Source: Verrucomicrobiota bacterium (GTDB lineage: Bacteria > Verrucomicrobiota > Verrucomicrobiia > Chthoniobacterales > UBA10450). Taken from it: a DNA stretch of 5,299 bases. Position 1 is the stretch's first letter, and every line of letters starts with the position of its first letter. Below are positions 4,841-5,299 of this stretch, piece after piece. A program made the position numbers and the translations under genes. The stretch covers positions 1 through 5,299 of the forward strand of contig QHPZ01000153.1 of the NCBI GenBank assembly GCA_003219225.1. Reading direction: 5' to 3'. Under the pieces are notes generated by a model, which made no database searches, was not told the DNA's origin, and saw only the letters and a list, made by a program, of their open reading frames with translations.

Positions 4841-5299
4841 GCAGGCTACTTCAATTCGTGCTCATGCTCCTGCTCGTGCTCGATTCTTCTGCGCGCGAGC
4901 CACAGAGGTCTCCGCCCGCAACTGCAAGATCGACAAGGGAGACCAAAATCACCCGCGCGCGCGATCTGGGAGTTCCCTTCGACGGAACGCCGAGCCCGCT
5001 GAACGCGATTACCGACGTGGCGGGCGTGGAGGTTGGTTACACAACGCTGATCAGCGGCGACGGCAAGCTCGTTGTCGGTCAGGGACCCGTCCGCACCGGC
5101 GTCACCGCGATCCTTCCGCGTGGCCACGATTCGCTGAACGACCCGGTTTATGCCGCGGTGTTCAGCTTAAATGGCAATGGCGAGATGACCGGCACCGCCT
5201 GGGTGGAAGAAAGCGGTTTTCTCGAAGGGCCGATCGTCATCACGAACACGCACAGCGTTGGAGTTGCGCGCGATGCGACGATCGCGTGGCGAATTCAGC
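4837..5299 (+). CDS. DmpA/P1-family (peptidase S58) aminopeptidase, 5' part (3' end outside window)
   Basis: ATG 4837 overlaps the upstream stop as ATGA, and the frame stays open to the right edge (154 codons plus one base). After a probable signal peptide (MSRLLQFVLMLLLVL, cleavage near SSA-R20) the sequence is characteristic of L-aminopeptidase/D-esterase DmpA. Landmarks are RARDLGVPFDGTP (40-52), LNAITDVAGVEVGYTTL (55-71), VRTGVTAILPRG (85-96), FSLNGNGEMTG (109-119) and GPIVITNTHSVGVARDA (131-147). Family members are made as a precursor that cleaves itself before a catalytic serine around residue 250, giving alpha and beta chains; that site is beyond the window, so activity cannot be judged. 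They remove N-terminal residues from small peptides and amides. The signal peptide implies export to the periplasm. Its core is built of hexamers NTGCTC repeated four times (4858-4881). Confidence 0.92.
   Translation, partial: MSRLLQFVLMLLLVLDSSAREPQRSPPATARSTRETKITRARDLGVPFDGTPSPLNAITDVAGVEVGYTTLISGDGKLVVGQGPVRTGVTAILPRGHDSLNDPVYAAVFSLNGNGEMTGTAWVEESGFLEGPIVITNTHSVGVARDATIAWRIQ

Noticed and set aside
4846..5127. Minus-strand 93-codon frame ending in a Glu-His repeat
   Set aside because: It is the complement of the DmpA gene; the Glu-His run is the NTGCTC hexamer repeat read backwards.

Overview
The window looks like a chromosomal piece of a moderately GC-rich, diderm-type bacterium. The combination of a short DnaX, an adjacent YbaB, several GT-C membrane glycosyltransferases and small GTAG-flanked palindromic repeats reminds me most of Verrucomicrobiota (Chthoniobacterales-like). 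That placement rests on memory of such genomes and is only an inference; no marker here fixes it.

Layout from left to right. (1) The 3' part of a plus-strand multi-membrane-span glycosyltransferase-like gene enters from the left edge and ends at 768. (2) It converges on a minus-strand pair, dnaX (2638 to 1058, clamp-loader tau/gamma subunit) followed 15 nt later by ybaB (1042 to 746, nucleoid-associated protein). The tails of ybaB and the glycosyltransferase overlap by 23 bp. (3) Upstream of dnaX is a divergent intergenic stretch of about 0.2 kb. It holds a 78-bp palindromic repeat and a four-unit heptamer array. I see no convincing promoter there. (4) The plus strand then carries a broken ArnT/GT39-type glycosyltransferase in two overlapping fragments (2854-3636 and 3633-4325), a secreted DUF1579-like protein (4325-4840), and the start of a DmpA/S58-family aminopeptidase (4837 to the right edge). 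These plus-strand genes touch or overlap by 1 to 4 bases, so they read as one translationally coupled unit.

The most interesting signal is a family of REP-like elements. Each has a GTAG tetranucleotide facing a hairpin with a three-base loop. One pair, 54 bp between inverted CTGTAGCC/GGCTACAG ends, lies inside dnaX exactly on codon boundaries. It encodes an 18-residue insert in the linker between the clamp-loader core and the C-terminal domain. A second, 78-bp member lies between dnaX and the divergent genes. A decayed single hairpin sits at the ybaB/glycosyltransferase 3' junction and provides the ybaB stop codon.

The genes do not form one pathway. dnaX and ybaB are housekeeping replication/nucleoid genes, while the flanking genes are envelope or secreted functions. 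I find no RNA genes, CRISPR array, insertion sequence or defence system.
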